Shown: positions 1 through 12,510, numbered from the stretch's first letter. The stretch: 64,000 nt of DNA from Platanthera guangdongensis (GCA_039583875.1 CM077157.1:72540346-72604345); one strand, 5' to 3'. Notes: generated by a model from the sequence alone, not told the origin. Numbers and translations: made by a program.

Positions 1-1993
1 GACATATATAATTCTATTTTGACAGGTCCCCCTCAACCTACATCTACTACTACATCTTCAAGTACACATGCTGTTCCACTACCTGAGTGGACAAATGCTC
101 AAAAGAAGGCCAAAATAGCAGATGCAAAGGCCATGAACATCCTAGCATAGACATATTCCAAAAAGTGGCTGAGTGCACATCTGCCAAGGCCATCTAGACT
201 CTCACAACCAGATGGTTGCTGGATCAGTAGATGAGAGAAAGGACAGGAGATCAACCCTCATCTCCCAATATGAAAACTTCAAGAAGGATGAATTAGAGTC
301 TGTTAGTGATATGTATAACAAATTAAGCTCAATCATCAATGAGCTAAAGACTCTGGATAAGGATATCACTCTTAATGAAGTGAATGACAAGATCCTTATG
401 TGCTTCTCAAGCTCATGGGATTCCATATATGGCCAATCAAGGAGGCCAGAAGTGTTAATGAGATTTCTACAGAATCTCTTCTGGGAAAGCTCAAGCTATA
501 AAAGCAGCTAATAAAGTCAAGAGAAGCTGTAGAACAGAAGACTCAACCTCCAGTAAGAAAGTAACAGAACATTGCTTTCAAAGCTTTAGATGAATCAGAA
601 GATCTAATAACAAGTAAAGAAGTTCTGAGTCTCTTAGCCAAGAGATTCTACAAAATGGCAAAGAAGGACTTCAGAAGAAAGTCCTCTACGCAAGATGACA
701 AACCCAGGTATGACAAGACACCCACTAAAGAGATTGTTTGTTTTGGGTGCAGGAAACAAGGACACTTCATATCAGAGTGTCCAGAAAATCAAAAGAAGGA
801 GAAAAGAAGAAAAGAAGAAAAGAAAAGGACTCCATAAAACATCACTACAGCAACCATAAGAGAAAAGAGAAGGGCTTTGTGGCTGAGACTTGTAGTGACA
901 CTGAAGAAGAATCCTCGTCTTCCATCTCCAGTGAAGATAAAGAAGAAGCAAAGGCAAGGCAAGTGTGCCGTATGGCTATCAATGCCTCCAGTAGCCTGTC
1001 TAAAGCTGAGTAGTCAGACAATGAAGAATCATCAGAATCTGAGTCAGATCAGGTATTGCCTTCCTTTGATTACAATTCAGAAAATTTAAAAAATACATTT
1101 AAATCTTTTCGTATATATTTAATTAATTCTGAAAATGAAATTAAAGCTCTTAGAAAAAAATTGTCTGATCAAGAGAACTTAACTTCAAAAAACATTAAGT
1201 TAAAAGATGAATTAACTTTAGCCAATGAACAAATCATCTCACTAAAATCTGAATTGGCTGAGGCAAGGTAACTTGAAGAATCCCTAAATGGGAGAAGCAT
1301 CAAGTTGATGGACATCACAAGTACAATAAATGTCAGGCTAAATGGCAAGCTGTGCTTAGGTGCTTCATCAAGCCAACCCCCACTGATTCAAAAAAATATA
1401 TTGTCAACACCTATAAAATTTGTTTCAGAAAAGGGTAAAGAAAGGATAGATAATAATGATAACGTTAAACAAACAGATGTTAAACAAAAGAATAAGAAAA
1501 AGAAAAAGAATAAAAAAGTCCTAACTATAACAATGTTCAACAGATTTCGTCGAACTCCGATCGATGAAATGTGTACAGTTCGTCGAACTCAAGTCGACAA
1601 ACTCCTAGCGCAAATTTCCATTATAATTATTCGTTGAACTATGATCGACGAAACCAGTATGGTTCATCGATCCGAGATCGACGATTTTGGGGCCCAAAAA
1701 ATGACTACTTTCATTCTCTGAGTGGAGTTTGACGAACTCATCCCCATTTGTTGAACTCATATCGAGGAACTTACTTGAATTCGTCGAACCCAGTTCAAGT
1801 TAACAGAAACTTTGATTTTCCTAGAACTTATAATCAACCAACATCTTCTTTTATTCAATTTAATCAATGGATTATTCCACCTAGAAGATATCATCCTTTA
1901 GGTTATAAATGCCAACCTGAATATTCTTATATCTCCAGTTTTAATTATGTGAAGAAAGAAGGACCCAAGGTAACCTGGGTCAAGAATAGCTAA
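1..1993 (+). pseudogene. gag: S1 gag remnant (UBN2-type Gag with CCHC zinc knuckle)
   Basis: This is a remnant of Gag, the structural protein of the cytoplasmic virus-like particle. The window opens inside the UBN2-type Gag domain (about 1-650). A zinc knuckle with C-X2-C-X4-H-X4-C spacing is intact at 739-780 (CFGCRKQGHFISEC) and would bind the RNA genome. It is followed by a Ser/Glu-rich acidic stretch (about 840-1010), a Lys/Glu-rich probable coiled coil (about 1080-1270) and a low-complexity linker with TCGTCGA palindromes. In-frame stops (near 150, 512, 837, 1012 and 1271) and frame changes break it. The last frame ends at TAA 1991-1993, in the same phase as pol. Confidence 0.85.
1540..1780 (+). 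repeat. TCGTCGA/TCGACGA palindrome cluster in the gag-pol linker (S1)
   Basis: Several degenerate copies of an imperfect inverted repeat are seen, with arms TCGTCGA and TCGACGA separated by about 7 bases (gttcgtcgaactcaagtcga and similar). The same word occurs in the S1 LTR and between pol and ORF3, and at the matching linker position in S2. Confidence 0.75.
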
Positions 1994-4900
1994 TCTGTTT
2001 TATTGCAGGTGAAAGACTATCCCACCACAGAGCAACAGTGGTATCTATATAGTGGCTATTCAAAATACATGACTAGAAACAAGGACAACCTAATCAACTA
2101 CAAGTCTAAGTTAGGACCCAAAGTAATATTTGGAGATTCTAATTGTGGCCAGACTGAAGGATATGGAAAGGTCAAGATTGGAGCAGTCACCTTCAGGAAT
2201 ATTGCATATGTAAGTGGACTAAAGCACAATCTTATCTCCATAAGTCAGTTATGTGATTGAAGGTTTCAAGTATACTTTAATAAATTTTGCCGCATTATTA
2301 CTTCAGTAGATAACCATGTAGTATTGACTGGCACTAGAATAGGAAACATTTACATAGTTAACTTTAAGTCTACAAAATCTAAAATATGCTTATTTATTCA
2401 AACCAGTAATAATAACGACCTTTGGCATAGGAGATTAGGACATGTCAACTTAAAAAATATTACTAAACTCTCTAGGGACAAGCTTGTTAGAGGATTGCCT
2501 TCTTGCCCCTACAAGAAGGAAAGCCTTTGAAGGGCTTGTCAGTTAGGCAAGCAAAATAAAGTAGCTTTAAATCTATAAATAAAAGTGACTCACCTAGAAT
2601 ATTATACTTGCTACTAATAGACCTCTTTTGCCCTATTGCTGTAAAAATACTAGGAGGGAAATATTATACTTTAGTGATTGTAGATGACTTCTCAAGATTC
2701 ACTTGGCTATTCTTTCTGAGATCTAAGTCAGATAACTTCAAGGTTCTTATAGATTTTCTCAAGAACATACAGATTGAGTACTCTACTCCAGTTTCATTGA
2801 TCAGAAGTGATCATGGGACTGAGTTTGAGTCTCTTCTTATGCAAGAGTTCTGTTAGAAGGAATGTATTATGGACTACTTCTCAACTCCAAGAACACCTCA
2901 ACAAAATGAGGTTGCTGAAAGAAAAAATAGAACACTAATTGAATATGCAGGCACATTACTTGCATATGCTCATTTGCCCCTTTCCTTTTGGGTAGAGGCT
3001 GTGAGCACAACAAACTATGTACTAAACAGAAGTCTGATGCACAACCTTAAGAATATGACTCCTTATGAGCTACTTAAAGGGAAGAACCTAAAGGAGATTA
3101 TTTCAAAATTTTTGATTGCAATTGTTATATTCACAACAATAACAATAAACTCATTAGAAAGTTTGATGCCAAGACTGAAATGGAAATTTTTCTTGGATAT
3201 TTCTAAGTAAGCATGGATTATAGGGTTTATAATAAATCAACCATGAAAAATAGAAGAATCTATTCATATTTCATTTGATGAGACTTACATGTTTTATAAG
3301 GAGAAAGAAATTTCTACCAATAACACTTTGTAGGTACCTCACTTGTGTGAGAAATTGGATGATCTAAACCTCACCCAAGAGGCTCCATCACATCCTTCTC
3401 CATAAGTTGAAGAAGAGAGTGAAGAAGAAAGTTTGGAAGTGGTTGAATTTCCTCCAACAGCTATTATAATTCCACAAGAAGAATTAATTCCCCAAGATGT
3501 TGCTCAACCAACTCCTCCTACTGAATTTGTCACACTTAGAGATCACCTTGTATCTCAAGTGATTTGAGACATTTCAGTTGGTGTGTAGACAAGACATCAA
3601 CTCCACCAGGACATGATGCATATCTTATCCATATCTCAAACTGAGCCCCAATCCATTAAAGATGCTGAGTAAGATCCACAATTAATTATCGCAATGCAAG
3701 AAGAGCTGAACCAGTTTGAGAGATGCAGAGTTTGGGATTTAGTTACAAGACCCAAAGACTACCCTGTCATTGGAACTAAATGGGTATTCAGAAACAAACT
3801 TGATGCTTAAGGTCTTATCATAAGGAACAAGGTCAGACTAGTTGCTCAAGGATACAGATAAGAGGAAGGCATAGACTATGACCAGACATTTGCACCTGTT
3901 GCAAGGCTTGAAGCAATCAGGATATTCTTGGATTATGCAGCCTACAAGAAGTTCACTGTATACCAGATGGATGTCAAGAGTGCATTCCTTAATGGTGAAC
4001 TCAAATAAGAGGTTTATGTAGAACAACCACCGGGTTTTATTTCTCCCCCTCATCCATCGTATGTTTTCAAATTGCATAAGGCTCTCTATGGTGTAAAGCA
4101 AGCTCCAAGAGCTTGGTATGAAACATTGGCTAGCTTTCTCTTAGAGCATAAATTTTATAGGGACATAGTAGATATTACTTTATTTATTAAGCATCATCAT
4201 GATAAAATCATATTAGTACAAATATTTGTAGATGATATTATATTTGGTTTTACAGATTCCAAACTATGCAAAAGGTTCTCAAACCTTATGCATTCAAAGT
4301 TTGAAATGAGTAGCATGGGTGAGCTCTCCTACTTCCATGGTCTCCAAGTGAAGCAGATGCCTGATGGCATCTTTGTATCACAATCCAAGTATGCTAAAGA
4401 GCTGATTAAAAGGTTTGGGATTGCTGATGCTTCTGCAAAGAAAACACCTATGACTACCAATGTTGTAATTGATTCTGATGAACATGGGAAACCTATAGAT
4501 CAGAAATTATATATGGTCATTGTTGGGTCCTTGTCACATCTTACAACAAGTAGACCAGATATTATGTTTGCTACATGTCTTTGTGCTAGGTTCCAAGTGA
4601 ACCCTAAAGAATCTCACCTTATTTTCTTAAAAAGAATTTTAAGATATATAAAGAGTTGCCCGAATTTAGGACTCTGGTATCCAACTGAGTTAGAATTTGA
4701 GTTAACTGGATACTCTGATGCTGACTTTGCTGAATGTAGAGTCGATAAAAAGAGCACATCAGGGACATGTCAATTCCTTGGTGATAGGCTAGTGTCATGG
4801 TTTTGCAAGAAAAAAAACAACTGTGTCCACCTCAACAACAAGAGCTGAGTATATTACAGCTGGCAGTTGTTGTTCACAGATGTTGTGGATTCGAAACCAA

Positions 4901-5179
4901 CTCCTAGATTATGGTGTCAACTTAAATAATTCAACTCTACTGTATGATAATACAAGTGCAATTTATATTGCACAGAATCCAGTGCATCATAGTAGGACAA
5001 AGCATATAGATGTAAGGCATCATTTCATTAGGGAGTATGTAGGCAAAAAGAAAATTAATCTCACCTTTGTCTCTACTGATTTGCAAAAGGCAGATATCTT
5101 CACCAAACCCTTGGATGAGAAGAAACATCTAGTCTTTATGAATCAGCTAGGTATGATCAATGGTGATGCATTAATTTAA
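1994..5179 (+). pseudogene. pol: S1 pol remnant (protease, integrase, reverse transcriptase, RNase H)
   Basis: Pol would process Gag-Pol, copy the RNA genome and integrate the DNA. Protease lies near 2035-2090, but the catalytic Asp of the DSG motif is Tyr here (WYLYSGYSKYM). The GAG-pre-integrase HHCC region follows (WHRRLGH near 2420). The integrase core keeps its later acidic residues (IRSDHGTEF near 2800, the Glu of VAERKNR near 2915). RT spans about 3680-4450, with FVDD in place of the usual YVDD near 4230. RNase H runs from about 4690 to the end. Stops at about 2260, 2530, 2856 and 3210, plus many in 3240-4070, inactivate it. It ends at TAA 5177-5179. Confidence 0.9.
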
Positions 5180-5199
5180 TTTTCAGTTTGTGGTCGAAG

Positions 5200-5450
5200 A
5201 ATTTGCCACAGTTCGTCGAACGGAGAACGATAAACCGAGAAAAGTTCTTGAGATAATTAGTCGACCTGAGATCGATGAACTCTCTGTGTGTGAAGTTCTA
5301 TTCGTCGAACGGAGATCGACGATATTGCTTCAGAAAATGGTTTGTCGACCTGAGATCGACGAATTGTTTTCCCTTCTTCTGACTGAGATCGACGAACTCT
5401 TTTGACAATAAAATATTTCCTCGAATACAGATCGAAGATTTTTTTTATTT
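5200..5450 (+). repeat. TCGTCGA/TCGACGA palindrome cluster between pol and ORF3 (S1)
   Basis: At least six units such as gtcgacctgagatcgacgaa lie directly after the pol stop and before ORF3. A weak TATA-like stretch (accatatatc, about 5489) lies between the cluster and the ORF3 ATG at 5604. The placement matches the same region of S2, S3 and S1b. Confidence 0.75.
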
Positions 5451-5603
5451 TTCGTTGGACGAAGTCTACCGCTTCATATTTTAAACACCATATATCAAGG
5501 TTTTCTTCGAGCTCCGTCCCGTGCTTTGTGTTCCCTTTGCACTTGATCTCTTTGTTTTCCTTTGCAAGTGAACAATGGCGATTCCAGCAAGCTCTTTGCG
5601 GCA

Positions 5604-8488
5604 ATGAACTTCGATATGGGATACGACATCGATTTTGAATCCTTCCAACATTCAGACCAGATCTTTTTGGATATACTAAAACTGTTTGTGGAACAGAATC
5701 TGAAGAACTTCATGACCAATAGAATCAAGATTGCAGCGATAGAGATTAGAGAATGGGTATTCACTTCCACCACTCCAGATGCAGATACAATGACCGGGAC
5801 TATATTCGGTAATCAGATATCTTTAACCCCTACCGTATTATCTGAGATTTTCAGTTTGCTGAATGGTAATGAAGATATTGAGATGGTCAATACTGAATAT
5901 GATAACATGCTAATAAAAATGGGTCATACTGGAGAAAACCCTAATAAATTACTTAAGAAAAATTTATCTTCTGAGTATAAATTCTTAGTCGATGTAGTAG
6001 GCAAGGTGTTGCTTGGCATGCACACGGCCCATGACTACATTACCAGGCACCAGTTCTTGGTGATGTGTGCCTTGGTAAATAAGAAAGCAGTTAATTGGGA
6101 AAAACTGCTGCTTGATTTGATAAAGAGGAAAAATAATAAGAAATAAGTTTGTTTTGGAAGGATTCTGGGAATATTCCTACAGGAAAAGGCATCTGAATCC
6201 CTGGTATCCCAGACTATATTCATCAATGCTTTTAAAAGGCCGACATGTGCCTTGTTTGGAAGTGAGAAAGGACCATCTCAAAGCCATCCAGGGCTTCCTA
6301 CTCTTCCAGGATTTTTGAGAGCACCAGGGCAGTGACAACCACTCCTCCACCTCCAAAAGATGTCTTTCCCTACAAAAGAATTCCTTCACCTGCTCAACAA
6401 CAACCACCCTCTTCTACAACTCATACTCCACCAATTCAATATCCTCAACATCTACTAACACCAGTTCCAACACCAGCTCCATTTCCAGAACATACTACAC
6501 CACCTCCATCTCCACCTCCTCATTCTCCACCTCCAATCAATATATCTGACATTCCATCTACCTCTCAATCCTCTTTCAATCTATTGTCTCCTCAACCATC
6601 TCCACATAATTATCCAATTTAGGAACCCATCTCATCACCCGCAACCACAGTTCTCCCTTCTACCACTGAAATTCCTTCCATCCACACTGACATTCCATCT
6701 ATTGCTCCAGACTACACCCACACAGATTTCTCCAATACATTCTCTGTATGTTCAAATTGTGGACATCAAACCACCTACTCCTCCTCTGCTCCTGAACCCC
6801 TATATATAAATTTTTCTGATATTGCAAAAGATCTTCTTGCTTTTTTTTTTCTCCCACTCTTGAGAAACTTATAGCTAATGTTATTGCCCCTCTTTCTGCT
6901 TCTATCACCTCTCTCTCTTCCAGAATTGCTGCCATGTCTTCTGTCCCTTATTCTGGAGGACTGGCTTCAGGACCCTCTGAACCCAGTCAGGGGGAGATAT
7001 TCTGTGAAGAAGCTACAGGTCCCCCCTATGCAGCAGCAACAGATTCTAAGATGTCTGATGATTCATCTGAAGCAGCCCCTCCAGCGGAAATAATTGAATT
7101 GTTTACAGATTTTGACATAGAGATGGCTGATACAGTTATGGTGGAAATAAATACTGTTGGTGATTATATTATAAATCTCATAGTTAATCTAGATTCTTTA
7201 CAAAATTCATTCAGTTTTGTTTACAGAAATATTCTACCTAGTTTTTCTTATCAGCAATCTAGGGCTATACTTCCCCATACTTCTCCAATAAGTCCTGCAG
7301 TTGCTAAGCAACTCAAGGCCAGTTTTGCAGTTCCAGTGATCACAAAAGAACATATGATTGAAAATGTTCTTGAACCAATATCAGCCTCTAAGGCTATTTC
7401 TCCTCCAAAATCTATCTCTCCTCCTACCTATGTAATGGATGAAAGTCCTCTACCAGATCTTGATGAAATAATTCTTGCTAATATTGAAAAGAGAATAAGT
7501 TAATTTCTGAAAGTGTTGCTGAAATAGAAGTTGTAGAACCTCAATTGTCTCCTCAGGCAGAGAAACAAATTTCCAAAGATATTTTGAAGGCAATTGACGC
7601 TCTCTATTACAATCCTCAAGGATCATCTGATGATGATGATGATGATGATGATTATTCTGATGAATCTGACAGTTCTAAGACTAAGAATAAAGATGTTAAG
7701 AAAAGGAAAGCTGTTCCTAAAGCTACCCCAAGCTAAATCACACCCATGATACTCCCTAATATATACTACAGAATATCACACCTTACCCAGGGATGCCCTC
7801 ATGGATGTGGCTATCCAAGAATGAGCAGAAAGCCAGGAAGAAGAGCAGAAGGTACTCTCCTCCTTCTCCTTCTCAAAGGAACTGGAGAGGTCCTCCTCCT
7901 CCTCCTCCAGCTGCTGGTGCTTCAAGACACATTTCTCAAAGATCTACCTCCTTTACTCAAACTTATCAAAGATAACCTGATAGATCTTCAAGATTTCATG
8001 GAAGCAATCAGCACAGACATTCTAGCAGCAGCAGACAGCAGCAACAACAATAGCAAGCATATATAACTGATAAACCTGAAAAAGATAACAGTCCAAAAAG
8101 GCAAGAATCACCACCAATTCCTTTTGTAGATCCTGAATAAGATACAACTGCAAGAATGGCCAGATTTCAATAATTGGTTGGACTCTCCATGATCAACAAA
8201 GCTAAAGTTAAAGGTAGAGATACTTCTCAGTATTCTACAGTATCAACCTACAGAAAAGAAGAACTGAAAAGGTATGATAAGGCCAATAAATTCTTTAATG
8301 TAGATGCTTATATGAACTTAGATCCAGATGCTGTAGTTCCTAGAGCAACTTCTCTAAATATAATTGGAGCAGATGACATGATAATGTCTAGAAGAGAAGC
8401 TATTAATCCCAACAGAGAAATAAAATTCAGACAGCCCTCTGAAAGTTCTGAAAAGGCTGATAAGGAAAAGGCAAAGAAGAACAAGTGA
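5604..8488 (+). pseudogene. S1 ORF3 remnant (Sirevirus 'envelope-like' ORF)
   Basis: This is the third ORF of the Sirevirus. The start is set at ATG 5604, the first Met in the frame that aligns with S2 ORF3. The N-terminal part (5604-6143) is a folded-looking domain of about 180 residues resembling the family catalogued as 'putative plant transposon protein'. The middle is Pro/Ser/Thr-rich (6332-6622) and mixed acidic (6934-7503), with a run of eight Asp near 7633. The C-terminal 105 residues (8174-8488) are Lys-rich and match the S2 ORF3 tail. Stops at 6144, 6620, 7501, 7734 and others break it. I see no signal peptide or transmembrane helix. The function is unknown, and 'envelope' is only the traditional label. 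Confidence 0.75.
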
Positions 8489-8640
8489 TATTTTGTCTAG
8501 TTTTCTTTCTAAACTTTATTTGTTATAACTATCACAAAGTTACTATCATGTACATATCTGCTAGATATTTCAAATTTTCTGTCAGATATATTATTTTTGC
8601 TTTGTGATCATTTTCCTTTGTTTTTATTAGTGACCTCACC

Positions 8641-8655
8641 CAAATAAGGGGAGAT
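8641..8655 (+). promoter_or_regulatory. S1 polypurine tract
   Basis: The purine-rich aaggggagatt run lies directly before the TG that opens the 3' LTR. It is the plus-strand primer site for reverse transcription and matches the S2 tract at 25902-25916 in reverse complement. Confidence 0.8.
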
Positions 8656-8844
8656 TGTTTGATCCCTAGATTGTATTTGGGCTAGGATCACTAATTAGGA
8701 TGTACTTGACGCACATTTTATAGCCAGGGTCAAGTGTTTGAGTCTTAGAGTTTAGGCTAAGTCATTAGGTTCAACATTCCTGGACTAGCCAACAGAAGAC
8801 TTCATGAGACTCAAGACATATAAGAAATAAAAATTCAGTATATA

Positions 8845-9190
8845 ATTTCGACATTTGTCGAACTTAGCTCGACGATAGTCATGCTCTACTCGACGAACTC
8901 ATAAATCATTCTCTGAGTTAAGCTCAACGATATTCGAGCTCAGGTCGACGAAGTCTGGAGTTCAACTTCAACACATTCTTTCCAGTTTACTTTCGCTGAA
9001 CTCAGCTCGAAAAAGACAGACTTTGTGCTCGATGAACTTGGAGCGCAGAATTGGCAAGATATTCGCAGAATGCAGATCGCTGAGTGCAGGTCGACGAATA
9101 GGATTTATCAGCTCGACGAACTTGGATCTCCGGTCGACAAAATCTGTTTAGAGCTCGACGAATTCTGTCCAGGGCTAGACTTAGAGTTTT
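8845..9190 (+). repeat. Palindrome cluster in S1 LTR U3
   Basis: Degenerate TCGTCGA...TCGACGA units (for example gtcgaacttagctcgacgat and ctcgacgaacttggatctcc) occupy U3 upstream of the TATA-like box. Confidence 0.7.
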
Positions 9191-9442
9191 TCCCTCATTT
9201 CTATCCTTATTCCATATATTATTTAGCAGTAATTCTCTGAGTAATTAACGTATATATTCCCCTGAATATATCCATTATTGGCAGTATTGATTATGGTCTT
9301 CATGAGGGTTAATTACTTGCTTAATTTATTGGAAAAGTTGGGAAACTCATTAATGGCAATATTCTCCAGCCGTATTTCATTCTCCAGGCAATCAGCAATC
9401 AAGGTTGGGTATTCAAAATTCAAAGGAGAATTAGACAGAGAA

Positions 9443-9449
9443 TATAAAA
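9443..9449 (+). promoter_or_regulatory. TATA-like box of S1 LTR
   Basis: The sequence gaatataaaagaga is a good plant TATA match located mid-LTR, about 250 bp after the palindrome cluster. The matching S2 position reads aataaaaga on the minus strand. Confidence 0.5.
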
Positions 9450-10231
9450 GAGATTTTCTCTTTCAGACGGCAAGCAGAGATACAAATAAGAGAAGAATTA
9501 GATAAAAAATTCAGAATCATTCTATGTGCAGGAAACATCCAGTTTTCTCCTTATGCTTATTGAATACTAAAGAAGAACAACAAACCAATATCAAGAGTCT
9601 TCTTCAAATTAAACTCCAGGAACTTCAAGGTCAACAAACTCTGAATAAGTCAGAAGTCCCTGGATCATTTCAAGTCAAGGCAGAAGACCTACACCTTAAG
9701 CAAGGCTCCAAGTAATTTTGGAAGGAGCCTTGACAACAGTAATCCACTAAGTCTTCTTGTTGATTAGAGAAAGAGAAGACACCATCACATATCTCTCCTC
9801 CTGTATAAAGTGTTTATTAACTCCCTTCAAATGTTTATTCTTGGATCTTGGGAACCTGATCAAAAGCTCAAAGGGTTGTGAGATCTCCCTGGAAATAGAT
9901 CTTGTGGTGGTAGTCACCTGATCAAAAACCTACTAGTGGATTCCTACCAGGGTGGTATAAGAGTGGATGTACCCAGTTTGGGGAACCACTATAAAATTCT
10001 TGTGTCGTCTGGTTGATAATTTTCTATGTTTCTCTTGCTTTGTTCTGATAGCATAGGTTGCTGTGATAGATTAGATTAGTTTGCTGTGATTGTTTAGTTT
10101 AGTTTATATTTTCTGTTACTACTATAGTATCACCTATTTTTTAATACTCTTATATAAATCAAAATAGCCAAAAATTTTAATTACTCTATTAGCCCCTGCC
10201 CCCTAGAGTAAATCAGATCTATCCCTATTTG

Positions 10232-10250
10232 ATTGGTATCTAAGGCATAC
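10232..10250 (+). promoter_or_regulatory. Primer-binding site, tRNA-iMet type (S1b)
   Basis: ATTGGTATCTAAGGC matches the plant initiator-Met site TGGTATCAGAG with two changes. It lies immediately after the LTR, as in S2 (33571-33583). Confidence 0.7.
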
Positions 10251-10284
10251 CATATCTTTTAAGTACGGCCTATAGGGTCTATAA

Positions 10285-12192
10285 CATGAGGGATCAAGTT
10301 GTGGAGGAGCCTGTTCATGTTGTATTTGATGCAAATTCTATGTATGCAATTGATAAGAAAGGTACATCAAGCACAACAGGAGTAGACTTGGAGATAAAGG
10401 AGCTTTAAATAGAAGACTCAGCTCCAGCAACCAAAGTATACAAGATGGAATCAACATTATTTAGGAAGTGCTTGCACGGGAACAACCAGAAGAAGAAACT
10501 CAGTAACAAGTTGAAGTTGTTCAAAGAGAAGCTGTTAAATTACATGTTACTGCCAGACATCTAAGGGATCATCCAAGAGAACTGATCATTGGAGATGCAG
10601 CACATGATGTGACCACAAGAAGTAGACATCACAACACTGTGATGTATTCAAGTTTTCTGTCTGAAACAGAACCAAAGAAGTTTGAAGAAGCCAATGTAGA
10701 TCCATTTTAATTAGGGGCTATGCAGGAAGAATTGAACCAGTTCAAAATATGCAATGTCTGGAAGCTGGTTCCCAGATAAGATGACTGTAACATCTTAGGA
10801 ACCAAGCAGATCTACAGGAACAAATTTGATGAGAATTGTATTATAGTCAGAAATAAGGCTAGACTGGTTGCAAAGGGCTATAAATAAGAAGAGGGCATAG
10901 ACTTTAATCAAACCTTTACACCAGTGGCTAGATTGAAAGAAATTTGTCTCTTTCTGGCATATGTAGCTTACAAAGGATTCAAGGTTTACCAAATGGATGT
11001 GAAGTCATCCTTCCTTAATGATAACCTCAAAGAGATGGTCTATGTTGTGCAACCCCCAGGTTTTGTTGATTCTTCTAAACCTAATCATGTTTATTTGTTA
11101 TAAAGAGCTCTCTAAAGATTAAAACAAGCTCCAAGCGCTTGGTATGAGACTTTGTTTAAGTTCCTTCTAGAGAATAAATTTTCAAGAAGGAAAATAGTCA
11201 AAACACTATTCCTAAGGGTAGTCGAAGGCATGACTATCTTAGTATAAATATATGTTGATGACATTATATTTGGCTCTACTGATGAGTCACTTTGCACTAG
11301 GTTTGCCAAATTTATGTAAGAAAAATTGAGATGAGTAGCATGGGTGAACTCAAGTTTTTCTTGGGTCTCCATGTTAAGCAAACAATAGATGGACTTTTCA
11401 TTAATCAATTTAAGTTCACCAAGGAGTAATCAAGAAGTATGACATGAAAAAAACCACTTCCATGAAAACACCTATGGGTTCTAGTATGTCTTTAGACAAG
11501 GATGATGCTGCCAAACCAGTTGATATCACCTTATATAGGGGCATAGTTGGATCACTGCTCTATTTAACAGCCAGTAGACCAGACATAATGTATGCTACTT
11601 GTGTCTGTGCTCAGTATCAAGCTTGCCCTAAGGAATCTCACTATAAATCAGTCAAAAGAATATTGAGATATCAAAATAACACACCTAATCTTGGTCTATA
11701 GTATCCCAGAAATAGTGATTTTGAACTAATAGGCTTTTCATATGCAGATTATGCAGGTTGTAAAGAAGACAAGAAAAGCACTTTAGGTTCATGTCAATTC
11801 CTTGGAAGATTGCTGGTGTCATGGAGCAGCAAAAAGCAAACAAGTATAGCAATATCCACAGTTGAATCTGAGTACATTTTAGGTGGAACGTTTTCTGCAC
11901 AATTGCTATGGATTCAGCATCAATTACAAGATTACAACTTATAGCTAAGTAAAATTCCTTTATTTTGTGATTCTACTAGTGTTATATCAATTGCAAACAA
12001 TCTTGTTTCACACAGTAGATCAAAACATACAGAAATTAGTTATCACTTCATTAGGGAGCATGTAGAAAATGAGATATTAGTTTAGAATTTGTTCCAACAA
12101 CTAAATAAAATGTTGTCATATTCACTAAGCCCCTAGATGAAGAGAAGTTTAATTTCTTCAAATTTGAACTTGGAATGTTGAATCTTGAGTAA
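10285..12192 (+). pseudogene. S1b pol remnant (RT and RNase H only)
   Basis: The sequence enters in the linker before RT (a 'HVVFDA'-like stretch near 10316), with the RT start at about 10700 (MQEELNQF). RT motifs are readable: [12 protein letters not shown] near 10990, LKQAPSAWYE near 11120 and the catalytic YVDD near 11253. RNase H runs to a terminal stop at about 12190-12192. Stops occur near 10405, 10710, 10888, 11102, 11247 and 11942, with a frameshift near 11320. The best open stretch is 11444-11701. Gag and integrase are absent, so even the ancestral form of this copy was non-autonomous. Confidence 0.85.
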
Positions 12193-12334
12193 TGTATGCA
12201 TACTTACAAACTGGTATAAAATAAGAATAAAATAATTGGTCAGTAATAAAGTTTACTCACTTAGATATCTAGGATAGACCTCATAAATGTCAAGTATCAA
12301 TATTTTAGAAAACCAAATTTTGAATAAGTCCAAA

Positions 12335-12500
12335 GTTGTGTCGAGACACCAGAAAGTGTGTCAACACTGCATTCTGCAAAGTGTCGAGACACTAAAATTA
12401 GTGTCGAGACACTAAAATAAGTGTCGAGACATCAAGGGTGTCGAGACCGCAAAATATGTGTCGAGAGACATAATCCTTGTGTCGACTTGTATCAAGACAT
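12335..12500 (+). repeat. GTGTCGAGACAC palindrome cluster (S1b)
   Basis: Six to seven units starting gtgtcgagac, many completing the perfect 12-bp palindrome GTGTCGAGACAC, are spaced about 17-42 bp apart. They sit after pol, the same position where S1, S2 and S3 carry their own words. Confidence 0.85.
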
Positions 12501-12510
12501 CTCGACTATT

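Larger units (their letters stand above)
1..10231 (+). mobile_element. S1: Sirevirus-type Ty1/copia retrotransposon, decayed, 5' end outside window
   Basis: The order gag, protease, integrase, reverse transcriptase, RNase H, ORF3, polypurine tract and 3' LTR is visible on the plus strand. The integrase-before-RT order defines Ty1/copia, and the extra long ORF after pol is the hallmark of the Sirevirus lineage. All reading frames carry several stops and frameshifts, so the copy is dead. The 5' LTR and the first part of gag lie to the left of the window. Its closest relative here is S2, which shares domain layout, LTR length and the TCGTCGA palindrome word. Confidence 0.9.
8656..10231 (+). repeat. 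S1 3' LTR, also serving as the 5' LTR of S1b
   Basis: The LTR starts at TGTTTGATCC right after the polypurine tract and ends just before ATTGGTATC, which is a tRNA-iMet primer-binding site. Its length (1576 bp) equals the S2 LTRs (1569 and 1584 bp). The interior aligns with the S2 LTR in reverse, including the text around ggggaaccac and gatgtaccca. The terminal CA has decayed to TG. U3 holds a palindrome cluster at 8845-9190, and a TATA-like box lies at 9443-9449. Confidence 0.8.
10232..12510 (+). mobile_element. S1b: truncated Sirevirus body joined to the S1 LTR
   Basis: A primer-binding site directly follows the S1 LTR, so that LTR acts as a 5' LTR for this unit. Gag, protease and integrase are missing: the sequence passes within about 60 bp to the spacer between integrase and RT. 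RT and RNase H follow to 12192, then a palindrome cluster built on GTGTCGAGACAC. The RT resembles S3 more than S1, and the palindrome word differs from that of the LTR, so the unit looks chimeric. The right edge against element D is set by the change in composition near 12510. Confidence 0.65.
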
